Below, in pieces: positions 1 to 6,794 of a stretch of DNA of 11,893 nt; the first letter of the stretch is position 1; each line of letters starts with the position of its first letter. This DNA comes from Dehalococcoidia bacterium. Lineage in GTDB: Bacteria > Chloroflexota > Dehalococcoidia > Dehalococcoidales > BS750m-G39. Under the pieces are notes generated by a model. That model did not search any database and was not told where the DNA came from. It saw only the letters and a program-made list of their open reading frames with translations. The stretch covers positions 1-11,893 of the forward strand of contig JAUWZG010000033.1 of the NCBI GenBank assembly GCA_030615425.1. The letters are read 5' to 3'. The translations under genes and the position numbers were made by a program.

Positions 1-750
1 GCCTCCCATTACGCCATCAGGGCAGCCTCAAAAAGGGTGGCTAGAGACTACGGCCAGGACATAGAGCCTATCTACCCCGGCGACATTGGCTGCTATAATC
101 TGGCCTATAACCCGCCGCAGGAAGCAGTAGATACCACCATCTGTATGGGGGGCAGCTTCGGTATTGCCAATGGCTTAGCCCATGTCCTGGAAGCACCAAT
201 AGTAGCTCACCTAGGCGATTCAACCTTCTTTCACGCCGGGATACCACCGCTGATAAACGCCGTCTATAACAAGGCAAATATAACCATGGTAATACTGGAT
301 AACTCAACCACGGCTATGACCGGCTTCCAACCACACCCCGGCACCGGCTATACCGCTATGGGAGATGAGACCATCCAGCTAAAGCCAGAAGATATAGCCA
401 GGGCATGTGGCGTAGAATTCGTCGAAGTTGTCGACCCCTTTGACCTGAAAAAAGCCACCGAGACCATAGAAAAAGCGATAAGGTTTGAGGGACCAGCAGT
501 CATCGTCTCCAGAAGGCTCTGCGCTATGATTGAGCAGAGGGAGAAGAGAAAAAGGAAGGAAAAGGTTATACCCTACTACATAGACCAGGACAAATGTAAC
601 ATAAAATGTAACGCCTGCATCGAACTTCTGGGCTGTCCAGCGATAATAAAAGAGGACGGTAAGACGGTAATTGACAGCGCGCTATGCACTGGTTGCGGAA
701 TCTGCGCCCAGATTTGCCCCTACCAAGCTATAATAGAGGAGAAGGAATGA
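1..750 (+). CDS. iorA: Indolepyruvate ferredoxin oxidoreductase, alpha subunit (3' part)
   Basis: This is the C-terminal 249 residues of a gene whose start lies before the window; frame 1 is open from base 1, so the GTG at 37 is internal. IorA with IorB oxidatively decarboxylates arylpyruvates (indolepyruvate, phenylpyruvate) to arylacetyl-CoA and CO2, reducing ferredoxin in the cytoplasm. Visible: the thiamine-diphosphate motif GDS-X26-N (codons 72-101, within the C-terminal TPP domain), then a C-terminal di-cluster ferredoxin domain with Cys codons at 595, 607, 616 and 634 and a second set CTGCGICAQICP near the end. The first Cys set reads CX3CX2CX5CP, one residue longer between the first two Cys than the CX2CX2C I expect. 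The stop overlaps the iorB start (ATGA at 747-750), indicating translational coupling. The family is clear; the actual 2-oxoacid is inferred. Confidence 0.93.
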   Translation, partial: ASHYAIRAASKRVARDYGQDIEPIYPGDIGCYNLAYNPPQEAVDTTICMGGSFGIANGLAHVLEAPIVAHLGDSTFFHAGIPPLINAVYNKANITMVILDNSTTAMTGFQPHPGTGYTAMGDETIQLKPEDIARACGVEFVEVVDPFDLKKATETIEKAIRFEGPAVIVSRRLCAMIEQREKRKRKEKVIPYYIDQDKCNIKCNACIELLGCPAIIKEDGKTVIDSALCTGCGICAQICPYQAIIEEKE

Positions 751-1355
751 GCCAAGAATTCAATGTGCTAATCACCGGTGTTGGTGGACAGGGTGTGATT
801 TTGATGTCGGAGCTTCTGGGAAAGTCAGCGGTTAAAGACGGGCTGAAGGTCAGAGGCTCAGAGATATTGGGCATGGCGGTCAGGGGCGGCTCGGTAACCA
901 GCGTCATAAGAATTGGAGACGAGGTCTATGGTCCCCTCATCCCTATGGGAAAGTGTAACGCTCTAGTCGGCATGGAGCCCTCGGAGGCACTGAGAAATAT
1001 CGCCTATCTATCAAAGTCCAGCCTGGTCATTCTCAACACGGCGGTAACCATCCCCTTCACCGTCCCCCTAGGGCAGAGCAACTACCCCGATGTAGACCAA
1101 ATCCTGGAAAAACTGGGGAAAGCTTCAGGCAGGATAGTCAAGCTGGATGCCACCAAGCTGGCTCAAGAGGCAGGAAGCCTGCTGACCACCAACATTGTCA
1201 TGCTGGGGGCATTATTTGGCACCGAACAGCTTCCGATAAAAATAGCGACTATAAAAGCGTCTATCCAGGAGCGCTTCCCGGCCAAAGTAGCCCCGGTTAA
1301 TATTAAAGCCTTTGACCTGGGCTATGAAGCCTGCCGGCGAGCGGTCAATAAATAA
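747..1355 (+). CDS. iorB: Indolepyruvate ferredoxin oxidoreductase, beta subunit
   Basis: A 202-aa protein of normal IorB length, the gamma-domain (POR/KOR gamma-type) partner of IorA. It begins with the family signature ITGVGGQGVILMSELLG followed by SEILGMAVRGGSVTSVIRIG, typical of the 2-oxoacid:ferredoxin oxidoreductase gamma domain. The reading frame is open further upstream to 684, but the ATG at 747 is the real start: an AGGAG site (737-741) lies 5 nt before it, it overlaps the iorA stop, and the protein then begins at the conserved Rossmann-like strand. It should form the (alpha-beta)2 complex with IorA and supply reduced ferredoxin. It converges on the minus-strand genes; the only structure after its stop is the weak hairpin/repeat at 1359. 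Confidence 0.93.
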   Translation: MSQEFNVLITGVGGQGVILMSELLGKSAVKDGLKVRGSEILGMAVRGGSVTSVIRIGDEVYGPLIPMGKCNALVGMEPSEALRNIAYLSKSSLVILNTAVTIPFTVPLGQSNYPDVDQILEKLGKASGRIVKLDATKLAQEAGSLLTTNIVMLGALFGTEQLPIKIATIKASIQERFPAKVAPVNIKAFDLGYEACRRAVNK

Positions 1356-1358
1356 AGA

Positions 1359-1374
1359 GGGCACCAGCCACCGC
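1359..1374 (-). repeat. Third (half) copy of the hairpin arm repeat, between convergent genes
   Basis: The 16 bases GGGCACCAGCCACCGC are identical (reverse complement) to the 3' arm of the hairpin at 11534-11549, and 15 of them recur at 2041-2055. Here the matching 5' arm is absent. An imperfect partner (AGGCA with TGCC, CAC with GTG, about 1359-1386) could give a weak two-way terminator between iorB and the lipoprotein gene. On the minus strand it lies downstream of the lipoprotein stop and is followed by TCTTTATTT. Confidence 0.6.
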
Positions 1375-1398
1375 CGTGAGTCTGCCTAAACTACACCT

Positions 1399-2016
1399 TT
1401 ATATCCTTACCGAGTCTCTAATCTCTTCCCAAGTTTCCTCAAACTGCGCCCATTTAGCCTGTTTCACCATCATTAGCAGCACTCCGATATCGTCTGGGGC
1501 AAAGTCAATCAATACGCAGACCTGAACTGATTCGCCCTCAGACTCGGCAGTGTACATCGTCTCCCAAGCTTCATGACCTCCTATCGTCAACTGCCGGTGC
1601 GTTTCTCGGCTGAGCTCTGTAAATTCAACCAACAAGCCAAATTGGACCATTTCAGCGAGCTCCCCTGCAGTCACACCCATTTCTCCCAGCTCGATATCCC
1701 AGCCTCGCCAAGTCAAGCCCACTAATTCAGCAGATTCGACCATGTCAATTGTCATTATGAGTATGACAGCATCCTCTGATTCATCCTCATATGCATCCAC
1801 TTGTATGGCTTGTCTCTCCTCTTCGGTAAAACCGGTAAAAGCCCCTTCAACTAACTCCGCGTAGTCTCCTGGCCTTTGCCAGTCATCAGGCATACTTACT
1901 GTCATTGGCCCGACTGACAAATCTCGATAAGCTTGCTCTGACGGCGTAGTCTGGCATCCCACCATTGTCCCTAACACTAGTGCTACTATGACTATTAAGC
2001 CTACTATGGTTTTCAT
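1399..2016 (-). CDS. Predicted secreted lipoprotein of unknown function (PsbP/DUF1795-like pattern)
   Basis: A 205-aa protein with an N-terminal lipoprotein signal: Lys2, a hydrophobic stretch at residues 4-19 and the lipobox MVGC with Cys21 as the lipidation site, so it should be anchored on the outer face of the membrane. The mature part is strongly acidic and reads like a single alpha/beta domain: an early MPDDW segment, a central GGHEAWE turn and a C-terminal helix ending EEIRDSVRI. That layout resembles PsbP/DUF1795-type lipoproteins, but this is pattern recognition only and I do not identify the family with confidence. The start is well supported: AAGGAGGT (2030-2023) lies 6 nt before the ATG. 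It has its own promoter (2118-2146) and a terminator-like hairpin in the leader. No functional link to the neighbouring metabolic genes is visible. Confidence 0.8.
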   Translation of the reverse strand: MKTIVGLIVIVALVLGTMVGCQTTPSEQAYRDLSVGPMTVSMPDDWQRPGDYAELVEGAFTGFTEEERQAIQVDAYEDESEDAVILIMTIDMVESAELVGLTWRGWDIELGEMGVTAGELAEMVQFGLLVEFTELSRETHRQLTIGGHEAWETMYTAESEGESVQVCVLIDFAPDDIGVLLMMVKQAKWAQFEETWEEIRDSVRI

Positions 2017-2035
2017 TTTACTACCTCCTTAATAT

Positions 2036-2082
2036 AAAAAGGCACCAGCCACCGCATTTATCCAGCGGTCCCAGTGCCCTTG
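2036..2082 (-). terminator. Terminator-like hairpin in the leader of the lipoprotein gene (copy 1 of module)
   Basis: On the minus strand the 5' arm CAAGGGCACTGGGACCGCT (2082-2064) pairs with GCGGTGGCTGGTGCC (2055-2041): 8 pairs including two G-U, a small internal loop, then 5 pairs, closed by a 9-nt loop. Five U follow (2040-2036). The U-tract ends just before the SD. It could end read-through from the glcDF operon, or act as an attenuator, because the predicted promoter lies upstream of it. The same structure recurs at 11507-11554. Confidence 0.7.
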
Positions 2083-2117
2083 TTATCCACCTCATCTCCC
2101 ATTGTTAGTTGTCCAAC

Positions 2118-2146
2118 CGTATAGCATTTTTTCTGCCGTTTGTCAA
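2118..2146 (-). promoter_or_regulatory. Sigma70-type promoter of the lipoprotein gene
   Basis: On the minus strand TTGACA (2146-2141) and TATACG (2123-2118) are separated by 17 nt. A TG dinucleotide one base before the -10 makes it an extended -10. Transcription should start near 2111, giving a leader of about 95 nt before the ATG at 2016. The 11 bases GGTATTGACAA around the -35 recur in the promoter at 11416. Confidence 0.65.
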
Positions 2147-2169
2147 TACCACAATCAATCCATTCCCAC

Positions 2170-3459
2170 CTATTTCAGAAGCTCCATAATGTGCATCACC
2201 TTTACCGGCAGCTTGTTGCGCACCATACTGTCAATCAACTGAATCTCACAGCCGGGACAGCTGCTAACCACGATATCAGCCCCGGTGGACTTAATCGCCT
2301 CCACCTTCTTATCGGCAATCTGCTGGGATAGGTCGTAATAATGCAGGCCAAATGCCCCCGCCATGCCACAGCACCTATCGGCATTGGGCATCTCAACGTA
2401 CTCCACCCCGGGTATTGACTTTATAATCTGCCTGGGCTGGCTGGTTATACCCAGATAACGACTAAGATGACAGGGGTCATGCCAGGTAACCTTCTTACCC
2501 TTAGCCTCAGCCGAGGGCTGGTAAGCCGACGGCGGCAGCTTCAGCACATCAACCAGGAACTGAGAAATATCTAATACTTTGTCGGCAAATTTGGTGTAAG
2601 CCTTTTTTCTCTGCGGGGTATCGGCGAGAAACTTGGCGTAGTCCTTGAGCGCCGAGGTACAGGTAGCACAGTCAGAAATAACATAGTCCAGAGCTTCAAA
2701 CGCCTTAACATTGGTATCAGCCATCTTCCTGCCGGTGTCAAAATCGCCGGCGCCTAAAAACACCGGTGCCCCGCAGCAGCCCTGCTCCCTGGGCACCACC
2801 ACCTCCACCCCGTTCCTATTCAGAAAATCAATTACATGCTTGCCTAAGTGGGGCAGAACAAAGTCGGTCATACAGCCGGTGAAATAGCCCACCTTCATCT
2901 TGGTTTTAACGCCAGACGGTGGCTTATTCACCACCGGAACCATCTGTCTTAGAAACCTGGGGGCAATCTGAGGTATATTCCTGCCCTTACCCAGAGCCGA
3001 TAGAAACATGGATAGATGCCTGATGGTGCCCTCGGTCTTGGGCAGGAAAATCCCCTGAAACCAGGAGGCAAAGCGGACTACCTTACCAAAGAGTGTGCGG
3101 CGGGGCAAGAGCCAGCGGTAGATAATATTATAGGGAAATTTTAACCCCCTGGCCCTGACCGTATCCGCCCTGGCGGCGACGATAACGTTGGGAATGTTGG
3201 CTTTAGCCGGGCAATTAGTGGTGCAAGCCATGCACAGGGTACACGTATTAAGTCGGTCGGCATACTCCTTGGTATAATCTAACTCGCCAGCCAGCAGCCC
3301 CCTTATCATCATGTTCTTGCCCCGAGCAACCGAAGGCTCTATCCGTTCCTCCTGATATACCGGGCACCAGAAGGTGCAAAAGCCGCACTTCATACACTGG
3401 CTTAAGTCACTCTCAAACCTCTTTATCTGCTCATAGCGGTCTTTGGTAGTTTTTGCCAT
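2170..3459 (-). CDS. glcF: GlcF/HdrD-type Fe-S oxidoreductase, partner of the FAD oxidase
   Basis: A 429-aa protein of typical GlcF-family length. The N-terminus carries two [4Fe-4S] ferredoxin motifs: CX2CX2CX3CP at residues 22-33 and again at 73-84. Two cysteine-rich CCG domains follow: first Cys196, Cys228-229, Cys264 and Cys267; second Cys330, Cys363-364, Cys401 and Cys404. Such proteins pass electrons from a FAD-linked 2-hydroxyacid dehydrogenase to a quinone, ETF or other acceptor. The frame is open to an ATG at 3516 inside glcD, but that start would add 19 atypical residues. The ATG at 3459 follows AAAGGG at good spacing and lies one base after the glcD stop, so I use it. It is the last gene of the minus-strand cluster. 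The family is clear; the exact substrate and acceptor are not. Confidence 0.9.
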   Translation of the reverse strand: MAKTTKDRYEQIKRFESDLSQCMKCGFCTFWCPVYQEERIEPSVARGKNMMIRGLLAGELDYTKEYADRLNTCTLCMACTTNCPAKANIPNVIVAARADTVRARGLKFPYNIIYRWLLPRRTLFGKVVRFASWFQGIFLPKTEGTIRHLSMFLSALGKGRNIPQIAPRFLRQMVPVVNKPPSGVKTKMKVGYFTGCMTDFVLPHLGKHVIDFLNRNGVEVVVPREQGCCGAPVFLGAGDFDTGRKMADTNVKAFEALDYVISDCATCTSALKDYAKFLADTPQRKKAYTKFADKVLDISQFLVDVLKLPPSAYQPSAEAKGKKVTWHDPCHLSRYLGITSQPRQIIKSIPGVEYVEMPNADRCCGMAGAFGLHYYDLSQQIADKKVEAIKSTGADIVVSSCPGCEIQLIDSMVRNKLPVKVMHIMELLK

Positions 3460-3460
3460 A

Positions 3461-4852
3461 TCATACCCTTTCCTCTTCCCATATCTTGCCCGGGTTGAGG
3501 ATGTTGTTGGGGTCAAGTATTCCCTTTATCTTTATCATCAGGTTAAGGGCTACCGGGTCCATAGCCCGCTTGAGAAAGCGCTGCTTCTCCAGACCAATGC
3601 CGTGTTCCCCGGATAGCACACCGCCCAAGGAAAGCGCGGCTTCAAATATCTCCTCCATCGTCTTCTGAGCTTTAGCGAAATTCTCCTTGTCCCTGATATC
3701 AGTAAATATAGACGGGTGAAGATTGCCATCGCCGGCATGACCCAGGCACTGGATAAAGAAACCGGTCCTCTCTGATATCTCATCCAGCTTGCGGATAAAC
3801 TCAGCCAGCTTATCCCGAGGCACAGCTACATCCTCAGCCATGACGGTATGAGCCGCGCCAAAAACAGCAGCAAAGCCGCCGCTTCTCATCTTCCAGTACC
3901 TCGCCGCCTCATCGGCGTCTTTGGCTACCCTAACCTCCTTAGCCCCGCTCTTTTTCAGGATGCCAACAATCTGCTCAGACTCCGCTTCCACCGCCGACGG
4001 GGAACCATCAGCCTGAATTAGTAGCAGAGCCTTGGCATCCACCGGCAGACCCATAGGCGTCATTTCCTCAATGCGGCGGATAACAAAATTATCAACGAAC
4101 TCAACCTTGGCTGGCACCACCCCACTAGCCATAATATTTGATACCGCCTGACCACCCACCGCCATATCATCAAAAATAGCCATCATCGTCTTATTGGCTA
4201 GCGGCATTGGTATTAGCCTCAGCGTTATCTTGGTTATTACTCCCAGTGTTCCCTCGGAGCCAGTAAACAGCATCATCAGCTCATATCCCGTCCGATTCTT
4301 CACCGTCACCCCACCGAGCTTCATAATGTAGCCGTTGGCTAAGACCACCTCCAGCCCGAGAACATACTGCTTGGTTACCCCATACTTCAGGCAATAGGGA
4401 CCACCGGCATTCTCAGCTATAGTCCCTCCTATGGTACAGCCCAGGAAGCTCTGGGGGTCGGGTGGGTAGAACAGACCCTGCTTAGCCAGAGCCATGTTAA
4501 AATCCTGAAGCACGACGCCAGGCTCAACGGTAGCCGTCAGGTTGGTCTTGTTTATATCCAGGATTTTGTTCATCTTGGTGGTACACAATACAATGCCACC
4601 CTTTATCGGGATGGAGCCACCGCTGACATTGGTGCCAGCGCCTCTGGGGGTAACCGGAATCTTGTTCTCATCAGCCAGCTTCAGAATCTGGGACACATGC
4701 TCAGCGGTCCTCGGCAGCACCACTACATCAGGCATATGAGCCCAGGTAGTGGTGCCATCATAGGAATAGGCATTCAGGTCCTCCTTGGAGGTTAAGACAG
4801 CGTCCTTACCCACAATCTTGCGCAGTTGTGATATAACCTTCTTTTCCAACAT
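3461..4852 (-). CDS. glcD: GlcD-type FAD-linked 2-hydroxyacid oxidase/dehydrogenase
   Basis: A 463-aa flavoprotein of the VAO/PCMH superfamily, full length for GlcD/D-lactate dehydrogenase. The N-terminal FAD-binding domain (about residues 38-215) contains PRGAGTNVSGG (69-79), PPDPQS (130-135) and IGGTIAENAGG (141-151). The C-terminal FAD oxidase domain has GHAGDGNLHP (371-380), whose His residues bind metal and substrate in the family, then SGEHGIG (414-420) and NPGKIW near the end. It would oxidise a D-2-hydroxyacid (glycolate, D-lactate, aryl-lactate or 2-hydroxyglutarate type) to the 2-oxoacid, passing electrons to GlcF. The start has AAGGGGGC upstream at good spacing. It follows the second activator gene after 30 nt and abuts glcF, so the two are surely co-expressed. 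The substrate cannot be read from the sequence. Confidence 0.92.
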   Translation of the reverse strand: MLEKKVISQLRKIVGKDAVLTSKEDLNAYSYDGTTTWAHMPDVVVLPRTAEHVSQILKLADENKIPVTPRGAGTNVSGGSIPIKGGIVLCTTKMNKILDINKTNLTATVEPGVVLQDFNMALAKQGLFYPPDPQSFLGCTIGGTIAENAGGPYCLKYGVTKQYVLGLEVVLANGYIMKLGGVTVKNRTGYELMMLFTGSEGTLGVITKITLRLIPMPLANKTMMAIFDDMAVGGQAVSNIMASGVVPAKVEFVDNFVIRRIEEMTPMGLPVDAKALLLIQADGSPSAVEAESEQIVGILKKSGAKEVRVAKDADEAARYWKMRSGGFAAVFGAAHTVMAEDVAVPRDKLAEFIRKLDEISERTGFFIQCLGHAGDGNLHPSIFTDIRDKENFAKAQKTMEEIFEAALSLGGVLSGEHGIGLEKQRFLKRAMDPVALNLMIKIKGILDPNNILNPGKIWEEERV

Positions 4853-4882
4853 ATCAGCCCCCTTTAAATTTAGTGGGAAACT

Positions 4883-5662
4883 TTAATTGTAGCCGTTTTC
4901 CTCGGCTATCAAAGCCGCTCCCAGTGCCGCCACAATCTGCGGCTCCTCAGGAAGCAGAAGTTTGCCGCCTAATCTTTCCTCTATGCTCTGCACCAGCCCG
5001 ATATCCTTGGCACCACCACCCACCACGGCGCAATCAGGCTCCATTCCCAGCCTCTCCACCATGGTCTGAATTTTAGCCGCTAGAGTCCGATGGAGACCAG
5101 CCAGGATATCCTCCTTGGCAGCACCCTCGGCAATGCGGGATACCGCCTCTGATTCGGCAAATACGGCACAGCCAGTATTAAAATCAACCCTGTTTTGAGA
5201 TTTCAGGGACAGCTCACCGATATCTTCCAGGCCAATCTGCAGCACGCGGGCAATCACCTGCAGGAAACGCCCACTCCCAGCAGCGCATTTCTCACTCAGT
5301 AGAAAGGCGGTAGCCCTCCCCCTTTCATCCACCTTAAACACCTTGGTGAATTGTCCACCAATATCAATCATAGTTCGGGCAGAGGGGAATAGATAGAATA
5401 CGCCCCTACCCTGGCAGGATATATCGGTAACCACCTGATTGGAAAAGGAGACACTGGATGCACCATAACCGGTGGCTACGGTAAAACCCAAATCCTTTAA
5501 AGACAGCTTTGCTTTGGCTAGAGCCTCCCCAGCTACCTGCTCAGCAGCGAGCTTATAATCCCCCCCTGAGGGCATTACATGGTATGAGATAATTTCGCTT
5601 TTGGCCATTACTACCGCTTTAGAAAAAGCGGAACCGATATCAATCCCGGCAACATAAACCAT
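4883..5662 (-). CDS. ATPase activator subunit 2 (BadF/BadG/HgdC family), divergent P-loop region
   Basis: A 259-aa ASKHA-fold ATPase, the length of HgdC activators. Phosphate-1 motif: GIDIGSAFSKA (6-16). Phosphate-2 region: DIGGQFTK (100-107). Cys126 (KCAAGSGRF) and Cys165 (NTGCAVFAESE) match the two Cys that each monomer gives to the shared [4Fe-4S] cluster, and VVGGGAKDIG lies near the C-terminus. Such proteins hydrolyse ATP to raise electron energy for the dehydratase/reductase. Oddities: F105 sits where DIGGQD normally has Asp, and TGYGAS replaces TGYGR (65-70), while the cluster Cys are intact. The other activator upstream is canonical at both sites, suggesting a heterodimer with one specialised partner, as in class I benzoyl-CoA reductases. 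The SD is weak, only G-rich sequence 12-22 nt before the ATG. Roughly BzdQ-like by position; not proven. Confidence 0.85.
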   Translation of the reverse strand: MVYVAGIDIGSAFSKAVVMAKSEIISYHVMPSGGDYKLAAEQVAGEALAKAKLSLKDLGFTVATGYGASSVSFSNQVVTDISCQGRGVFYLFPSARTMIDIGGQFTKVFKVDERGRATAFLLSEKCAAGSGRFLQVIARVLQIGLEDIGELSLKSQNRVDFNTGCAVFAESEAVSRIAEGAAKEDILAGLHRTLAAKIQTMVERLGMEPDCAVVGGGAKDIGLVQSIEERLGGKLLLPEEPQIVAALGAALIAEENGYN

Positions 5663-5869
5663 GACTATTTTAGAACCCCATCCCCTTTATTTTTTATATG
5701 GGAATCCTCCCCCTTCACCCTCCCCTGTTTTCAGTTGTCTTTCTTCCCGCCCACCCACCCCATAGGGGCTTCACCACTCTTGGACTCTCTTTTTATCCCC
5801 CTCCTTAAGGGTGGCGGGTGGGAAAAGATATAAAATGTATTTGGGGCTTAGCCCCTCTTAAACTCCCTA
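5663..5869. other. 207-nt gap inside the operon with C-rich inverted repeat and small hairpin
   Basis: No gene seen. The plus strand is pyrimidine-rich, unlike the flanking genes. TTCCCGCCCACC (5744-5755) faces GGCGGGTGGGAA (5813-5824), a 12-nt inverted repeat with 10 matches and a 57-nt spacer. GGGGC-TTA-GCCCC (5843-5855) is a perfect 5-bp hairpin 14 nt after the stop of the upstream activator gene on the minus strand. It lacks an adjacent U-run, so it is at best a weak terminator or processing site. The region looks like an inserted or decayed intergenic element. I saw no convincing promoter for the downstream genes. Confidence 0.5.
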
Positions 5870-6712
5870 TTAGGTAAAAAAGGTAGCCTCCTGTAAGCGG
5901 CGCTTGCTTCTGACCAGCGTTTCTCCCTTTTCCGCCGCCTCCCTGGCAATATCTTTACCCAGCAGAGCAGCACCTACGGCTCCGGTAAGCAGAGGCTCAG
6001 GAGGCACCAAGACCGGGTAACCTAGCTTAGCTTCTAAAGCCTTGACCAGGCCGATATTCTTAGCGCCACCACCGGTTAGCGCCACTTCTCTCTCTATCTT
6101 TAAGCGCCCCACCATGCTGTGTATCCTGGTGGCAATGGCTTCATGCAGACCAGCAATAATATCAGCTAGTGCCGCCCCCTCCGCCAGTTTAGCCACCACC
6201 TCCTGCGTGGCAAAGACGGTGCAGGTATTGCTTATCCTCACCGCATTTTGGGCAGTTAAGGAAAGCTTTCCCATGTCATCCAGCTTGACACCAAGCCCCT
6301 CAGCCGTCACCTCCAGAAACCTGCCGGTGCCAGCGGCACACTTATCATTCATGACAAAGTCCACCGCCCGACCATCCTTAAGCTTAATCCCCTTGCTGTC
6401 CTGACCGCCGATATCAATTACCGTCCTTACCTCAGGTAGAAGGTAACCAACTCCCCGGGCATGGCAGGATATCTCGGTTATCTGCTTATCGGCAAAGGGG
6501 ACATTAATTCGCCCGTAGCCGGTAGCCACCAAATAGGTTATGTCATCAAAGGAGAGGCTTGCCTTGGCCAGGGCTTCCTCCATTACCCGATTAGCCAGCT
6601 TCCTGTGCTCGGGCCCGGTAGGACCGATAACCGAGGCGAGCACTGCCTGGTTCATAATCACTGCCTTGGTCATGGTGGAACCAAGGTCAATCCCGGCAAA
6701 ATATTGGCTCAA
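5870..6712 (-). CDS. ATPase activator subunit 1 (BadF/BadG/HgdC family), canonical
   Basis: A 280-aa ASKHA-type ATPase with all family signatures: GIDLGSTMTKA (7-17), TGYGRINVPF (64-73), DIGGQDSK (100-107), Cys125 in NDKCAAGTGRF and Cys164 in SNTCTVFA (ligands of the bridging [4Fe-4S] cluster), and LTGGGAKNIG near the C-terminus. A basic tail of about 25 residues extends beyond HgdC length. It should use two ATP per electron to transfer ferredoxin electrons into the large subunits. The start is TTG (6712-6710); no ATG gives the conserved N-terminus, and the SD is poor (GGGTG), so translation may be weak or coupled. A long hairpin lies in the 82-nt gap upstream. In the order small-large-ATPase-ATPase it takes the BzdP place. 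ROK kinase and Hsp70 homology are excluded by the cluster Cys. Confidence 0.9.
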   Translation of the reverse strand: MSQYFAGIDLGSTMTKAVIMNQAVLASVIGPTGPEHRKLANRVMEEALAKASLSFDDITYLVATGYGRINVPFADKQITEISCHARGVGYLLPEVRTVIDIGGQDSKGIKLKDGRAVDFVMNDKCAAGTGRFLEVTAEGLGVKLDDMGKLSLTAQNAVRISNTCTVFATQEVVAKLAEGAALADIIAGLHEAIATRIHSMVGRLKIEREVALTGGGAKNIGLVKALEAKLGYPVLVPPEPLLTGAVGAALLGKDIAREAAEKGETLVRSKRRLQEATFFT

Positions 6713-6738
6713 TGTAGCTCACACCCACTAAAACATTA

Positions 6739-6773
6739 ATAATTAAAGCGCTACCGAGTAGCGCCTTAATTAT
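6739..6773 (-). terminator. Long intercistronic hairpin between large subunit and activator 1
   Basis: A 16-bp inverted repeat (6739-6754 with 6758-6773) with a 3-nt loop. The single imperfection is a G-U pair only in minus-strand RNA, so the fold favours the operon transcript. The core is GGCGCTAC/GTAGCGCT, flanked by AT pairs. Downstream on the minus strand comes TTATTAATGTTTT, U-rich but not a pure U-run. It could be a partial terminator, an mRNA stabiliser or a processing site that sets subunit stoichiometry. Confidence 0.7.
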
Positions 6774-6794
6774 ATCATAGCCGCTATCGGGAAC

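Noticed and set aside
684..746. 21-codon upstream extension of iorB
   Set aside because: It overlaps the end of iorA out of frame and encodes nothing family-like; the SD and the ATGA overlap fix the start at 747.
2060..2082. T-box-like sequence (AACAAGGG then TGGGACCGC) in the leader hairpin
   Set aside because: It resembles the AANNAGGGUGGNACCGCG box, but three bases are inserted, and the leaders (about 95 and 130 nt, with much less before the hairpin) are too short for a stem I with specifier loop. The downstream genes are not amino-acid related.
1359..2082. Integron attC-like cassette
   Set aside because: One gene between hairpin repeats suggests it, but no GTTRRRY/RYYYAAC core pair frames the repeat, and the hairpin sits between a promoter and an SD rather than after the gene.
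3460..3516. 19-codon upstream extension of glcF
   Set aside because: It lies within glcD; the ATG at 3459 has a proper SD and gives the normal N-terminus.
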